Program-made: the position numbers and the translations under genes
NCBI GenBank assembly: GCA_019306185.1
Contig: JAFDMD010000006.1
Location: forward strand, 1 to 38,366
DNA from: Deltaproteobacteria bacterium
Lineage (GTDB): Bacteria > Desulfobacterota > Desulfobacteria > Desulfobacterales > JAFDMD01
Length of the DNA stretch: 38,366 nucleotides
Reading direction: 5' to 3'
Shown: piece by piece, positions 29,925-37,213 of the stretch
How the letters are laid out: every line of letters starts with the position of its first letter
Position numbering within the stretch: position 1 is the stretch's first letter
Notes under the pieces: model-generated
Database searches by the model: none
What the model was told of the DNA's origin: nothing
What the model saw: the letters and a program-made list of their open reading frames with translations, nothing else

Positions 29925-30713
29925 TTACTTCATAGACATTTTTTTTTTATTTTTATCTATAATTTTTTCGACTTCGTCGGCAAGCTTTAAATGAGCTTCC
30001 GCGCTTTTTGCCATAATATCGTAAAGAGCTACGGGCTTGTTGCAGCCTAACGCTTCGTGAAGCTTTAAATCGTAAGTAATAACTGTTTTTAAGATGAGTT
30101 TATTGAAATCGGCAAACATGTCGTTGGAAAATTCTTCCGATATATAATCTCTTTTATCATACAGAGTCAGAAGCAGACCCGCTACATTTAAAGATGGGTT
30201 AAAACGATTTTTAATATTTTTAATATTAGCGAGCGTCGCCTCTAATATGTCGATGGCGTAAAGATAGTAGGTTATTGGAATAAGAGCCCATTCGGAAGCG
30301 CAAAGAGCCGATCCGGTTAAAAAATTAACGGCGCAGGGAGTGTCTATAATTATATAATCGTAAATGCTATGGAGCCCTTTTATTTTATCGTTTAATATTG
30401 TTTCCGGATTTTTTTTCCGGATAAATTTTTCAATATTATAAAGATTAAATTTTGCGGGGATGCATTTCAGATAATGCAAACAAGTATCATGTATTGCGTC
30501 GTAAATATTAACTTGGTCGGTCAAAACGCCGGCAATATCTTTTGAAACTATGTTTTTGTTAACCCCTAATCCCGCGCTTACGTTTCCTTGAGGGTCGCAG
30601 TCTATAATAAGCGTTTTTTTTTCAAGAATAGCAAAAGAAGCCGCAAGATTTATTGCGGTGGTAGTTTTTCCAACTCCGCCTTTAAGGTTTGTTATGGATA
30701 TTACGTTTGCCAT
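29925..30713 (-). CDS. parA: ParA/Soj family ATPase
   Basis: This ParA-type protein begins MANVISITNLKGGVGKTTTA, with deviant Walker A KGGVGKT and LIIDCDPQGNVSAGLGVN, then DYIIIDTPCAVNFLTGSALC and PITYYLYAIDILEATLANI. ParA ATPases dimerise on ATP and DNA to position chromosomes, plasmids or protein clusters. No parB or parS is visible. It leads the operon that continues with DUF166 and mlaE-mlaA. The ATG at 30713 is chosen; GTG at 30722 is an alternative, three codons upstream. The usual role may be segregation, but other orphan ParAs position non-DNA cargo. Confidence 0.88.
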   Translation of the reverse strand: MANVISITNLKGGVGKTTTAINLAASFAILEKKTLIIDCDPQGNVSAGLGVNKNIVSKDIAGVLTDQVNIYDAIHDTCLHYLKCIPAKFNLYNIEKFIRKKNPETILNDKIKGLHSIYDYIIIDTPCAVNFLTGSALCASEWALIPITYYLYAIDILEATLANIKNIKNRFNPSLNVAGLLLTLYDKRDYISEEFSNDMFADFNKLILKTVITYDLKLHEALGCNKPVALYDIMAKSAEAHLKLADEVEKIIDKNKKKMSMK

Positions 30714-31004
30714 TATGCTCACTTATATTTAATGATTGAACCGTTTAAATTTTAATTATATGCCGCATCTATGCCGCAATATAATTATCCTTTTTTACAT
30801 TTGAAATTAGTATAAAATTTTTTGTTGATTTGTTAAGATGGGATTATTTAATAAAACGAAAAATGTCAAGAAAACTCCTTATATATTTTTATTATTATGG
30901 AACGCGGGTAGGCAAATATAGACTTTTCCGAAATCATAGATGAAAAAATCGGGATATAAATTTGTTTTCAAAGCTTCTATGGCTTACTATGGGATATAAC
31001 ATTA

Positions 31005-31177
31005 AGGTTTGTACAAAGAAACAAGGGATAAGAACAGAGGCGCTAATTAAGGGATTTCTCCCTTCGGTTCGAAATGACAGGGAAAATTTTTATCTGTTAG
31101 TCTTTTAATAAAGGGATAAATAACAAATAGCGGCAAAAGAGTTTAAGCTTAAAATGTAGGTTTTTCAGCGCCGACTA
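31005..31177 (+). repeat. Contracted composite repeat E-B-C
   Basis: AGGTTTGTACAAAGAAACAA, then GGATAAGAACAGAGGCGCTA, then AAGGGATTTCTCCCTTCGGT, then CGAAATGACAGGG. A weak B' follows (TTTTAATAAAGGGATAAAT), then GCGGCAAAAGAGTTTAAGCT and TTTTTCAGCGCCGACTA. Same order as 18063-18440 with about 200 bp missing. It lies between the parA and oppF genes, in a 632-bp gap that otherwise shows no gene. Confidence 0.75.
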
Positions 31178-31297
31178 TTTAAATTTTTCGGTTTATATCG
31201 CAATAGGCTGTTTTTTCCTTCTTTACTTCTTTTTAATTTAAGGATATTTTAACTTATCCGATTAATTTTATTTAACAAACCGAAATAAAGGATAAAA

Positions 31298-31351
31298 TTG
31301 AAACCGATAAATTCTATAATTAAGACTTTTGCGCTACTTATATATAAATAA
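31298..31351 (+). CDS. Possible 17-codon leader ORF before oppF
   Basis: TTG at 31298-31300 opens a frame, KPINSIIKTFALLIYK after the initiator, that ends with TAA at 31349-31351, three bases before the oppF ATG. AAAGGA (31287-31292) is about 6 nt upstream of the TTG. oppF itself has no Shine-Dalgarno, so translation could be handed on from this short ORF. It is in the same frame as oppF, separated only by TAA ATT. No family match is expected at this length, and it could be a chance frame. Confidence 0.35.
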   Translation: MKPINSIIKTFALLIYK

Positions 31352-31354
31352 ATT

Positions 31355-32320
31355 ATGCCCTTATTAGAAGTTAAAAACCTAAAAACTTATTTTCCGGTAA
31401 AAAGCGGAGTATTCGGACGCATAAAAGAATATGTTTATGCGGTTGACGATATATCCTTTTCTATAAAACAAGGGGAAACATTAGGGCTTGTAGGAGAATC
31501 CGGCTGCGGAAAAACAACCGTAGGCAGAAGCATAGCAAAGCTTTACGAAGAGGCGTCCGGACAAATAATATTTGACGGCAAAAATATATTAAAACTACGC
31601 GGAAAAGAGCTTGGAAAAATACGCCGAAACATAGGCTTTATATTTCAAGACCCGTTTGAATCTTTAGACCCTCGCCAAACAGTTTACGACATACTTGAAG
31701 AGCCTTTTATAATACATAAAATAAAAAGAAAAAATCAGCGTAAAAAGGAGATATTAAAACTTATTGATAAGGTGGGAATGCCGGAAGAATTTTTAAGCAG
31801 ATTTCCTCATCAATTTTCCGGCGGGCAAAGACAAAGAATAGCAATAGCAAGAGCAATAGCCTTAAAGCCCAAATTTATAATCTGCGACGAGCCGGTATCC
31901 GCGTTAGACGTATCAATACAATCTCAAATATTAAATCTGCTGCTTAATCTCGGCAAAGAGATGAGCTTAACCTTGCTATTTATATCTCACGCCCTGCCTG
32001 TAGTAAGGCACATATCCGATTATACCGCGGTAATGTATTTGGGAAAAATAGTTGAAATAACAGATTCGGACCAAATTGCAACGTCGTCGGTTCATCCATA
32101 TACAAAAGCTTTAATATCAGCCGCGCCTCTTTTATCTTTTACGCAAAAAAAAGAAAGAATAATTTTAAAGGGGGAGGTTCCTTCTCCTATAAATCCGCCT
32201 ACGGGATGCAGGTTTCATACAAGATGCCCGAATGTTATGGAGATATGCAAAAGAATCGAGCCGAAATTAAAGCCGGTATCTCAAACTGTAAAACATCTTG
32301 CGGCTTGCCATTTAATATAA
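31355..32320 (+). CDS. oppF: Oligopeptide/dipeptide ABC transporter ATPase (OppF/DppF type)
   Basis: The 321-residue protein is an OppF-type ATPase: LEVKNLKTYFPVKSGVFGRI, Walker A GESGCGKTT, signature FSGGQRQRIAIARAIA, Walker B FIICDEPVSALD, ISHALPVV, and a C-terminal oligopeptide domain with GCRFHTRCPN...MEICKR. It couples ATP hydrolysis to peptide uptake with OppB, C and D. No permease, binding protein or oppD is adjacent, so it is an orphan here. No Shine-Dalgarno precedes the ATG. A TATATAAATA run lies at 31341-31350; this may mean a leaderless message or coupling to the short upstream ORF. Confidence 0.9.
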   Translation: MPLLEVKNLKTYFPVKSGVFGRIKEYVYAVDDISFSIKQGETLGLVGESGCGKTTVGRSIAKLYEEASGQIIFDGKNILKLRGKELGKIRRNIGFIFQDPFESLDPRQTVYDILEEPFIIHKIKRKNQRKKEILKLIDKVGMPEEFLSRFPHQFSGGQRQRIAIARAIALKPKFIICDEPVSALDVSIQSQILNLLLNLGKEMSLTLLFISHALPVVRHISDYTAVMYLGKIVEITDSDQIATSSVHPYTKALISAAPLLSFTQKKERIILKGEVPSPINPPTGCRFHTRCPNVMEICKRIEPKLKPVSQTVKHLAACHLI

Positions 32321-32552
32321 ATTTTTTCAAAAATTTTTATTTTGTCCGTTTTTTTCATTAAGCGCTCGAATTATAATTCTCGAAACTACTCCGGTTAAAA
32401 TATTCGATGCCTTAAAAATGAACAAAATTCTTTGTTATGAAAAGGTTTTAACATTGCATAATAAAAAATTATGTTTATATTTAAAAAATTATGTTCAAAC
32501 TTTAAAATCAATTTGAAAATAATATAAACAAAGCAATAAGGAGGAGTTATTG
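32321..32552. other. 232-bp gap with a decayed module A and a short direct repeat
   Basis: From about 32365 ATTCTCGAAACTACTCC, CGGTTAAAATATTCG and CTTTGTTATG give a degraded module A. AAAAATTATGTTTATATT (from about 32464) and AAAAATTATGTTCAAAC (from about 32482) form an 18-bp tandem repeat. No gene is seen. GGAGG at 32540-32545 serves the next gene. Confidence 0.4.
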
Positions 32553-33077
32553 ATGACTTCATATCTGATGGGGCATTTACTTTGTGTTGATAGAGTTATT
32601 TATGACCATGTAGGCATTTCGAACGGGCAAGGCAAGGTTTATGAAAATGCCAAAGGTAAAAAACCGCAACTTGTTTCTACCGAAGAATTTGCAAAAGATA
32701 AAAAAATAATAGATTTAGGAATACTGCCGGATAGTTTCCTCCCTGAAGAAATAATTGAACGAGCCCAAAAAATAATAGAAAAAGGCAAACGAAGCTATAA
32801 ACTTTTAACTTATAATTGCGAACATTTTGTAAGAGAAGTATGCGGCGTGGATATAAAAAGCCCGCAGGTTCAAAGACATATTTTCTCTTTTTTGGCGGGA
32901 AGCATCGCTTTATATGCTAAATCTCCTCATATAAAAGGAGTTGCAGGCGGAGCGGCAATAGCCTCTTTATTTTCTAAAAATAGCGAGGATGCTATTCAAA
33001 ACAGCCTTATAGGAGGCGTTATAGGAGGCATATTAAGTTTGATTTTTTCAGATACCAAATCCGGCAACAATATATAA
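32553..33077 (+). CDS. LRAT-like (NlpC/P60 fold) domain protein with hydrophobic tail
   Basis: The start at 32553 has GGAGG 7-8 nt upstream and gives 174 residues. YDHVGISNG (His19) and TYNCEHFVREVCG (Cys89) carry the His and Cys of the LRAT/H-Rev107-like papain-type fold; NCEHF is the family signature. These domains act as acyltransferases or hydrolases on lipids. The last 50 residues (GVAGGAAIASLFS, then NSLIGGVIGGILSLIFSD) are Gly-rich and hydrophobic and probably insert in membrane. There is no signal peptide. It stands next to a toxin-antitoxin pair and a Roco GTPase. Its substrate is unknown; a membrane-lipid target is inferred from the fold and tail. Confidence 0.75.
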   Translation: MTSYLMGHLLCVDRVIYDHVGISNGQGKVYENAKGKKPQLVSTEEFAKDKKIIDLGILPDSFLPEEIIERAQKIIEKGKRSYKLLTYNCEHFVREVCGVDIKSPQVQRHIFSFLAGSIALYAKSPHIKGVAGGAAIASLFSKNSEDAIQNSLIGGVIGGILSLIFSDTKSGNNI

Positions 33078-33110
33078 GATACAATTTTATATATATTATT
33101 ATTTTAGTTG

Positions 33111-33419
33111 TTATAACCATCTAATATCTGTTTTATCCGGGCGGGAGTAATATTCGTCTGTTTTGTTTTCAACATAATAGATAATACGATAACCGGAGCT
33201 TTTCCCTTTATTAATATCACTGTTTTTTACTCGAACTTTAAAAATATCGTAATCGCCTGTTTTTGGTATCAAGCTTCCGATAAAATCTCCGCTCTTAATC
33301 TGCTTGATAATAGGCTCAATATCCGAATGAATATTGCGATATTTCTTTGCAAGCAAACTTAAATTGCGCTTGAACTCCGGGGTATATTCTACAACGGGAC
33401 ATTGGTCTTTATCCGTCAT
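33111..33419 (-). CDS. RelE/ParE-superfamily toxin
   Basis: The 102-residue protein has the RelE-type pattern: VEYTPEFKRNLSLLAKKYRN, IIKQIKSGDFIGSLIP, YDIFKVRVKNSDINKGKSSG and YRIIYYVENKTDEYYS, then PDKTDIRWL. Such toxins cleave mRNA at the ribosome. After YYVENKTDE the usual last strand (I/V-YLLTIYSKSD) appears shortened by about six residues, so activity could be reduced. ATG at 33419 is chosen; TTG at 33431 is in frame too. It overlaps the upstream antitoxin gene by 11 nt. Confidence 0.75.
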   Translation of the reverse strand: MTDKDQCPVVEYTPEFKRNLSLLAKKYRNIHSDIEPIIKQIKSGDFIGSLIPKTGDYDIFKVRVKNSDINKGKSSGYRIIYYVENKTDEYYSRPDKTDIRWL

Positions 33420-33642
33420 TTTTAATGCCAACCCATAATTTATCGATCGGCATTGTTTTGCCGGACATAGCCTCTTCCCATCCCTTTTTAAAACTGATTT
33501 CTTCAGGCGTTAAAGCTATGCGTTTGCGAAAATCTTCCGTTATTTTGGATATATACTCAATTGTTTTGTTCGGCGTTTCATTTATATTTTTAATAAGCCG
33601 TTTTTCATGTTCACGGTTTGAAGTTGCAGAATAAACTTCCAT
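33409..33642 (-). CDS. Type II antitoxin of the RelE-like pair
   Basis: The 77-residue protein is small and charged (IEYISKITEDFRKRIALTPE, then EISFKKGWEEAMSGKTMPID, then KLWVG). Gene order (antitoxin first), overlap with the toxin, and size are those of a type II module. The C-terminal FKKGWEEAMSGKTMPIDKLW is the likely toxin-binding segment. I cannot assign a DNA-binding fold with confidence. AAGGAA precedes the ATG. The gene is usually autoregulated as a complex, but no operator is clear here. Confidence 0.7.
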   Translation of the reverse strand: MEVYSATSNREHEKRLIKNINETPNKTIEYISKITEDFRKRIALTPEEISFKKGWEEAMSGKTMPIDKLWVGIKNDG

Positions 33643-33824
33643 AACTATTTTTCCTTACATTATTTTAATTAGTCGGCGCATAAAAACCTAATAGGGCGTA
33701 AGCGCTTAACTTGTCGGCAATAGCGGGGTTTGTTTGCTTCGCTTTTTACTTGCCGTTTTGGATTTTCGGCTTGGTTATTACTTTTTTGCTTTTTATTAAG
33801 GGATTTATCTGCGCGGCTCTGTTA
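33643..33824. repeat. Modules C, F and B between the antitoxin and Roco genes
   Basis: TAGTCGGCGCATAAAAACCT (33670 on), GGGCGTAAGCGCTTAACTTG, then module F (GTTTGTTTGCTTCGCTTTTT, then GATTTTCGGCTTG), which is otherwise seen at 19520-19575, then TATTACTTTTTTGCTTTTTA and a partial module B at 33797-33810. The same block order F then tail suggests both copies descend from one long element. Confidence 0.6.
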
Positions 33825-36530
33825 TTATCCTCCAAGATACTTTACAATTAAATTTATGCCCGCGCCCGTAGCTATTTTACTTCCTGTATTTAAAATCCAG
33901 TCGTATGCTCTATATAAAATTTTGCGGGCTTTTTGTTCGTTTCCTTTTTCCGCCTCTTTTTGAGCCTCTTCTATTATTTTTATATTTTCATTATCTTCGG
34001 GGTCGGTAGTATTTTTTTTAAGTTCTTTTATTAATGCGGGCAAAATTTCTAAAACCTCTTTCAAACCCGGATTAATGTTTATATTATTACCGGTATTATT
34101 TTGTCTGTTTCCCATATTGCCGTAAACATTGCCGCCCACATTGTAAGTAATATTATTATTACTATTCATCCCTTTATTCTTCTCCTCTTTTTTATAACTT
34201 ATTCCGTCAAGCAGATCACGGGCGCTTATAGAATTAAAAGATTTTAAACATTGTATTTTACCGGCTCTATCTTTGCTAATACATCTGTTTAAATCGTCTA
34301 ATTTGAAAAAATGAGGCTCCCCTTCTTTACATTCGGGGCATGCGCAGGCAAGTTTTTCTTTATATGTAATGCCTCGAAACGATTTTTTATGAATTTTCTC
34401 AATTTCGCCGCGTATTATATAAAGGCATTCTCTTTTATTCGGCGTATATCCGGAAATTCTAATATCGATAAATCTTATCCCCGCGTCCTTATCTATGTTA
34501 TCGAGAATGTAAGCGTCTGTTTCTTTATAATTTAAAACAACCCCTTTTTTCCAAACAAGCGGAGTTTTATTTTCTTTTTTTATATATTCGTTTAGCCTTA
34601 CTATTAAGCGGCTCATAATGCCTGCAGGCATAAACGGATATTCCGCTTTAAAGCGTAAATTCTCTTGATTATTCCAATCCTTAAAAGCGTCCGGCGCGTT
34701 ATCCGGCAAAAATTGAGGGGCAATATATTTTTTATTATCTATTTTATAACATATTTCAAAATTCTCTTTAAGCATTAAACTAAGCAGAATATTTTTTTCG
34801 CTTTCCTTATATTCCTTATCTTTTTTATATTTTTCATCCAAAAAACCAAAAAGGGTATCTTTTGTAAATCTGCCGTTATTATCGCTAATATCGCTATCTT
34901 TTAATATAAAATAAATAGGTTCGGTTATCCATTTGGGGTTTAAAAATATTTTGTCAGCCAAAGAAGCATGTTCGTAATAATTGAGTATGCCTATATTATT
35001 AAATGTTTTTAACACGATTTTTTGTTTCGCTTTGTCCGTAAGATTATATTTCTTGCAAATTGCATAAAACCTATCGATGTTAATGTAATCGGCTTTTTCC
35101 TTTTCCTTAATTGTATCTAATTTTTTTTTTATATTTATCCAGTTAGAAGGAACCGTAATTTTATTTTCAAATACCAGCTTTTTTATTTTTTTTTTAAGCA
35201 TGTTAAATCTTCCGTCTGTATCCGCTTGATTAGATAAATTTACGCTGATAGGATCGGGCATTTTTAACTCATTATTATAACGTTCTTTATATGTTTTATA
35301 ATCGAATACGCTGTTTTTATTTTTAATATCGATTTCGTTTTCCGCAACTAAAACGGTCGCTTTTTTTTCGCTATCTCCTTTGCCGAGCAAAGATATTATA
35401 TTAAACCAATAATCAAAATGCCCTGTTTCTTCACGCTTATCCGAAACCAGAATATATAAGGACTCCGGAGTTAAGAAAAAATGATGTATCATATATTGAA
35501 TTTGCTGCCCTCCGAAATCCCATAAATTAACCTTTAAGTCCGTATTATTATATTTAAAAACCCATTCTTGTATATCTATTCCTACGGTTGATTCTTCAGG
35601 TTCATCTTTACATGGAACTGTATATTCCGGCTCCGTAAGACGCTTCATTAAAGAGGTTTTTCCGGCTTTTGGTTCTCCTGCCAATAGAATTTTTAAATGA
35701 TATAAACTTTCTTCCCCTTTTTCTTTAATTTCTTTAAAAAAAACTCTTATCGCGTCTATTCCCTGCTTTATAACCGCCATAGGAGGATATGTTATCCGAT
35801 TTCCCCTTAGAGCAAGTTCAGTCAGGTTTTCCAGTTTGGTTATTGTATTCGGCAGCTTGGTTAATTGATTTTCGCTTAGATCAAGATAAGTCAGGTTTTC
35901 CAGTTTGGTTATTGTATTCGGCAGTTCGGTTAATTGATTTCCGCTTAGAGCAAGTAGAGTCAGGTTTTTCAGTTTGGTTATTATATTCGGCAGCTCGGTT
36001 AATTTGTTTTCGCTTAGATCAAGATAAGTCAGGTTTTCCAGTTTGGTTATTGTATTCGGCAGTTCGGTTAATTGATTTCCGCTTAGAGCAAGTTCAGTCA
36101 GGTTTTTCAGTTTGGTTATTATATTCGGCAGCTCGGTTAATTTGTTTTCGCTTAGAGCAAGATAAGTCAGGTTTTCCAGTTTGGTTATTGTATTCGGCAG
36201 TTCGGTTAATTGATTTCCGCTTAGAGCAAGTTCAGTCAGGTTTTTCAGTTTAGTTATTGTATTCGGCAGCTCGGTTAATTGATTTCTGCTTAGATTAAGA
36301 TAAGTCAGGTTTTTCAGTTCGGTTATTGTATTCGGCAGCTCGGTTAATTGATTTTCGCTTAGAGCAAGTTCAGTCAGGTTTGGCAGATTGCTTACGGCTT
36401 TAAAGATTTCATTTATATCTTTATTGCTTTTATCCGATAATTTGCCTCTAAGATCCAATATCTTTTTACCGGTTTTTTCGGTTTTTGAAATTATATTTAA
36501 TATTTCTGCGGTTGAGCGGTTATAAGACAT
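33825..36530 (-). CDS. LRR-Roc-COR (Roco family) GTPase with a C-terminal effector-like domain
   Basis: The 901-residue protein has a short N-terminal helix, nine 23-residue leucine-rich repeats (49-255, LxNLTxLxLSxNxLTELPN), and a Roc GTPase with GEPKAGKTS (285-293) and DFGGQ (338-342). NEID (398-401) stands in place of the usual NKxD. A COR dimerisation region follows, with VWKKGVVL and a metal-like CACPEC...C element. A Gly/Asn-rich linker (787-822, ITYNVGGNVYGNMGNRQNN) leads to a helical tail (823-901, ILPALIKELKK, ILNTGSKIATGAGINLIVKY). Roco proteins switch between nucleotide states. The tail resembles effector-associated modules of bacterial conflict proteins. AAAGGA precedes the ATG. 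Confidence 0.88.
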   Translation of the reverse strand: MSYNRSTAEILNIISKTEKTGKKILDLRGKLSDKSNKDINEIFKAVSNLPNLTELALSENQLTELPNTITELKNLTYLNLSRNQLTELPNTITKLKNLTELALSGNQLTELPNTITKLENLTYLALSENKLTELPNIITKLKNLTELALSGNQLTELPNTITKLENLTYLDLSENKLTELPNIITKLKNLTLLALSGNQLTELPNTITKLENLTYLDLSENQLTKLPNTITKLENLTELALRGNRITYPPMAVIKQGIDAIRVFFKEIKEKGEESLYHLKILLAGEPKAGKTSLMKRLTEPEYTVPCKDEPEESTVGIDIQEWVFKYNNTDLKVNLWDFGGQQIQYMIHHFFLTPESLYILVSDKREETGHFDYWFNIISLLGKGDSEKKATVLVAENEIDIKNKNSVFDYKTYKERYNNELKMPDPISVNLSNQADTDGRFNMLKKKIKKLVFENKITVPSNWINIKKKLDTIKEKEKADYINIDRFYAICKKYNLTDKAKQKIVLKTFNNIGILNYYEHASLADKIFLNPKWITEPIYFILKDSDISDNNGRFTKDTLFGFLDEKYKKDKEYKESEKNILLSLMLKENFEICYKIDNKKYIAPQFLPDNAPDAFKDWNNQENLRFKAEYPFMPAGIMSRLIVRLNEYIKKENKTPLVWKKGVVLNYKETDAYILDNIDKDAGIRFIDIRISGYTPNKRECLYIIRGEIEKIHKKSFRGITYKEKLACACPECKEGEPHFFKLDDLNRCISKDRAGKIQCLKSFNSISARDLLDGISYKKEEKNKGMNSNNNITYNVGGNVYGNMGNRQNNTGNNININPGLKEVLEILPALIKELKKNTTDPEDNENIKIIEEAQKEAEKGNEQKARKILYRAYDWILNTGSKIATGAGINLIVKYLGG
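35766..36386 (-). repeat. Tandem 69-bp leucine-rich repeat array (9 units)
   Basis: Nine 69-bp units inside the Roco gene are nearly identical at the DNA level. Units 3-4 and 5-6 repeat as a 138-bp pair (LKNLTELALSGNQL..., then LENLTYLxLSENKL...), and 7-8 is a slightly changed pair. This higher-order dimer pattern means recent tandem duplication. Units 1, 2 and 9 are more diverged, as expected for the ends of an expanding array. Confidence 0.9.
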
Positions 36531-37213
36531 TATTTTATCCTTTTTTAAATTAAGAAGAATTCCTCTTTGCCTCTTTCTGTGTTTTTTTGCCTTGCCGCAT
36601 ATTTAATAATTAACTTAAACCTTATTGTCAAATATCTATCCGGTAAAAGAGGCAAGACGCGGGTTTTTTACATTAAATCCGCGTTTAAAGCTGATTTAAA
36701 GAAGCGTAAAAATAATTCGCCCGTTTAAGTAGATTTTTAAAATTTATTCCCGCGGCGCTTAAGATAGCATTTATTTTATCGCCCCATATTCCTTTTAATC
36801 TGTTTTTGTATAGACAATGCTTTTGTTTTAAATATCCTATACATTGTTCCATAATCGGAGCGTATTTTTATCCGTTTCCATAGATTTTTGGCTCCATAGG
36901 CTTTCGGGAGCAGTATACCTTCGCAAAATTTATTTCGTAAAACAATTAAAGTTTAAAATTCTTACAACTAATTTATCAAAATAAAAAGCGATGCTAATTA
37001 TCTTACAAGTTAATCTTTAAAATAGACGCTTAGATTATAATATGATATGGCAACAAGAGCTTTTTACGTTGCTTTATTATTTCGACAAGCGCGGATAGGA
37101 AAAATATAGTAATTAAACGACTAAAATTCGGATGCGTAACAAAATGTTTTGTTCAAGTTCAAGGCGGATAAAATGGAAAGTTATGCAGCCCAATTTAAAC
37201 AAAGGAGAAAAAA
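36531..37213. other. 683-bp gap: IS5-type transposase remnant and weak repeat fragments
   Basis: Besides the transposase remnant at 36685-36924 the gap holds only short pieces: ACTAAAATTCGGATGCGTAA (37122-37141, a degraded module A arm) and TTATTTCGACAAGCGCGG (37077-37094, module B-like). TATAAT is at 37036-37041 without a good -35. No intact gene is present. Confidence 0.5.
36685..36924 (-). pseudogene. 3' remnant of an IS5-family-type transposase
   Basis: A frame of 55 codons (36685-36852) reads MEQCIGYLKQKHCLYKNRLK, GIWGDKINAILSAAGINFKN, LLKRANYFYASLNQL. This matches the C-terminal region of IS5-type DDE transposases (IEPVIGHLK.DHR..RN.LKG..GD.IN..L.AAG.NF..LL). A second fragment in a different frame (36868-36924, KVYCSRKPMEPKIYGNG) precedes it, so at least one frameshift has occurred. 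No N-terminal part and no clear inverted ends are found. Confidence 0.75.

Noticed and set aside
30840-30870. TTGACA on the minus strand as a parA operon promoter
   Set aside because: No -10 hexamer with acceptable sequence lies at a spacing of 16-18 bp.
30830-30960. Possible 27-codon plus-strand frame and a following ANIDFSEIIDEKIGI fragment
   Set aside because: The two are in different frames with stops between, the upstream Shine-Dalgarno is weak, and I do not recognise a family. It may be an old gene remnant but is not supportable.
33080-33110. Terminator between the LRAT-like gene and the toxin gene
   Set aside because: Only an 8-bp AT stem (ATATATAA / TTATATAT) is possible, too weak to call.
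35789-36253. 154-codon plus-strand open frame with repeats of VWLLYSAxRLIDFRLxQxxS
   Set aside because: It is the antisense of the 69-bp leucine-rich repeat array of the Roco gene. Regular 69-bp units without stops give an artificial long frame.
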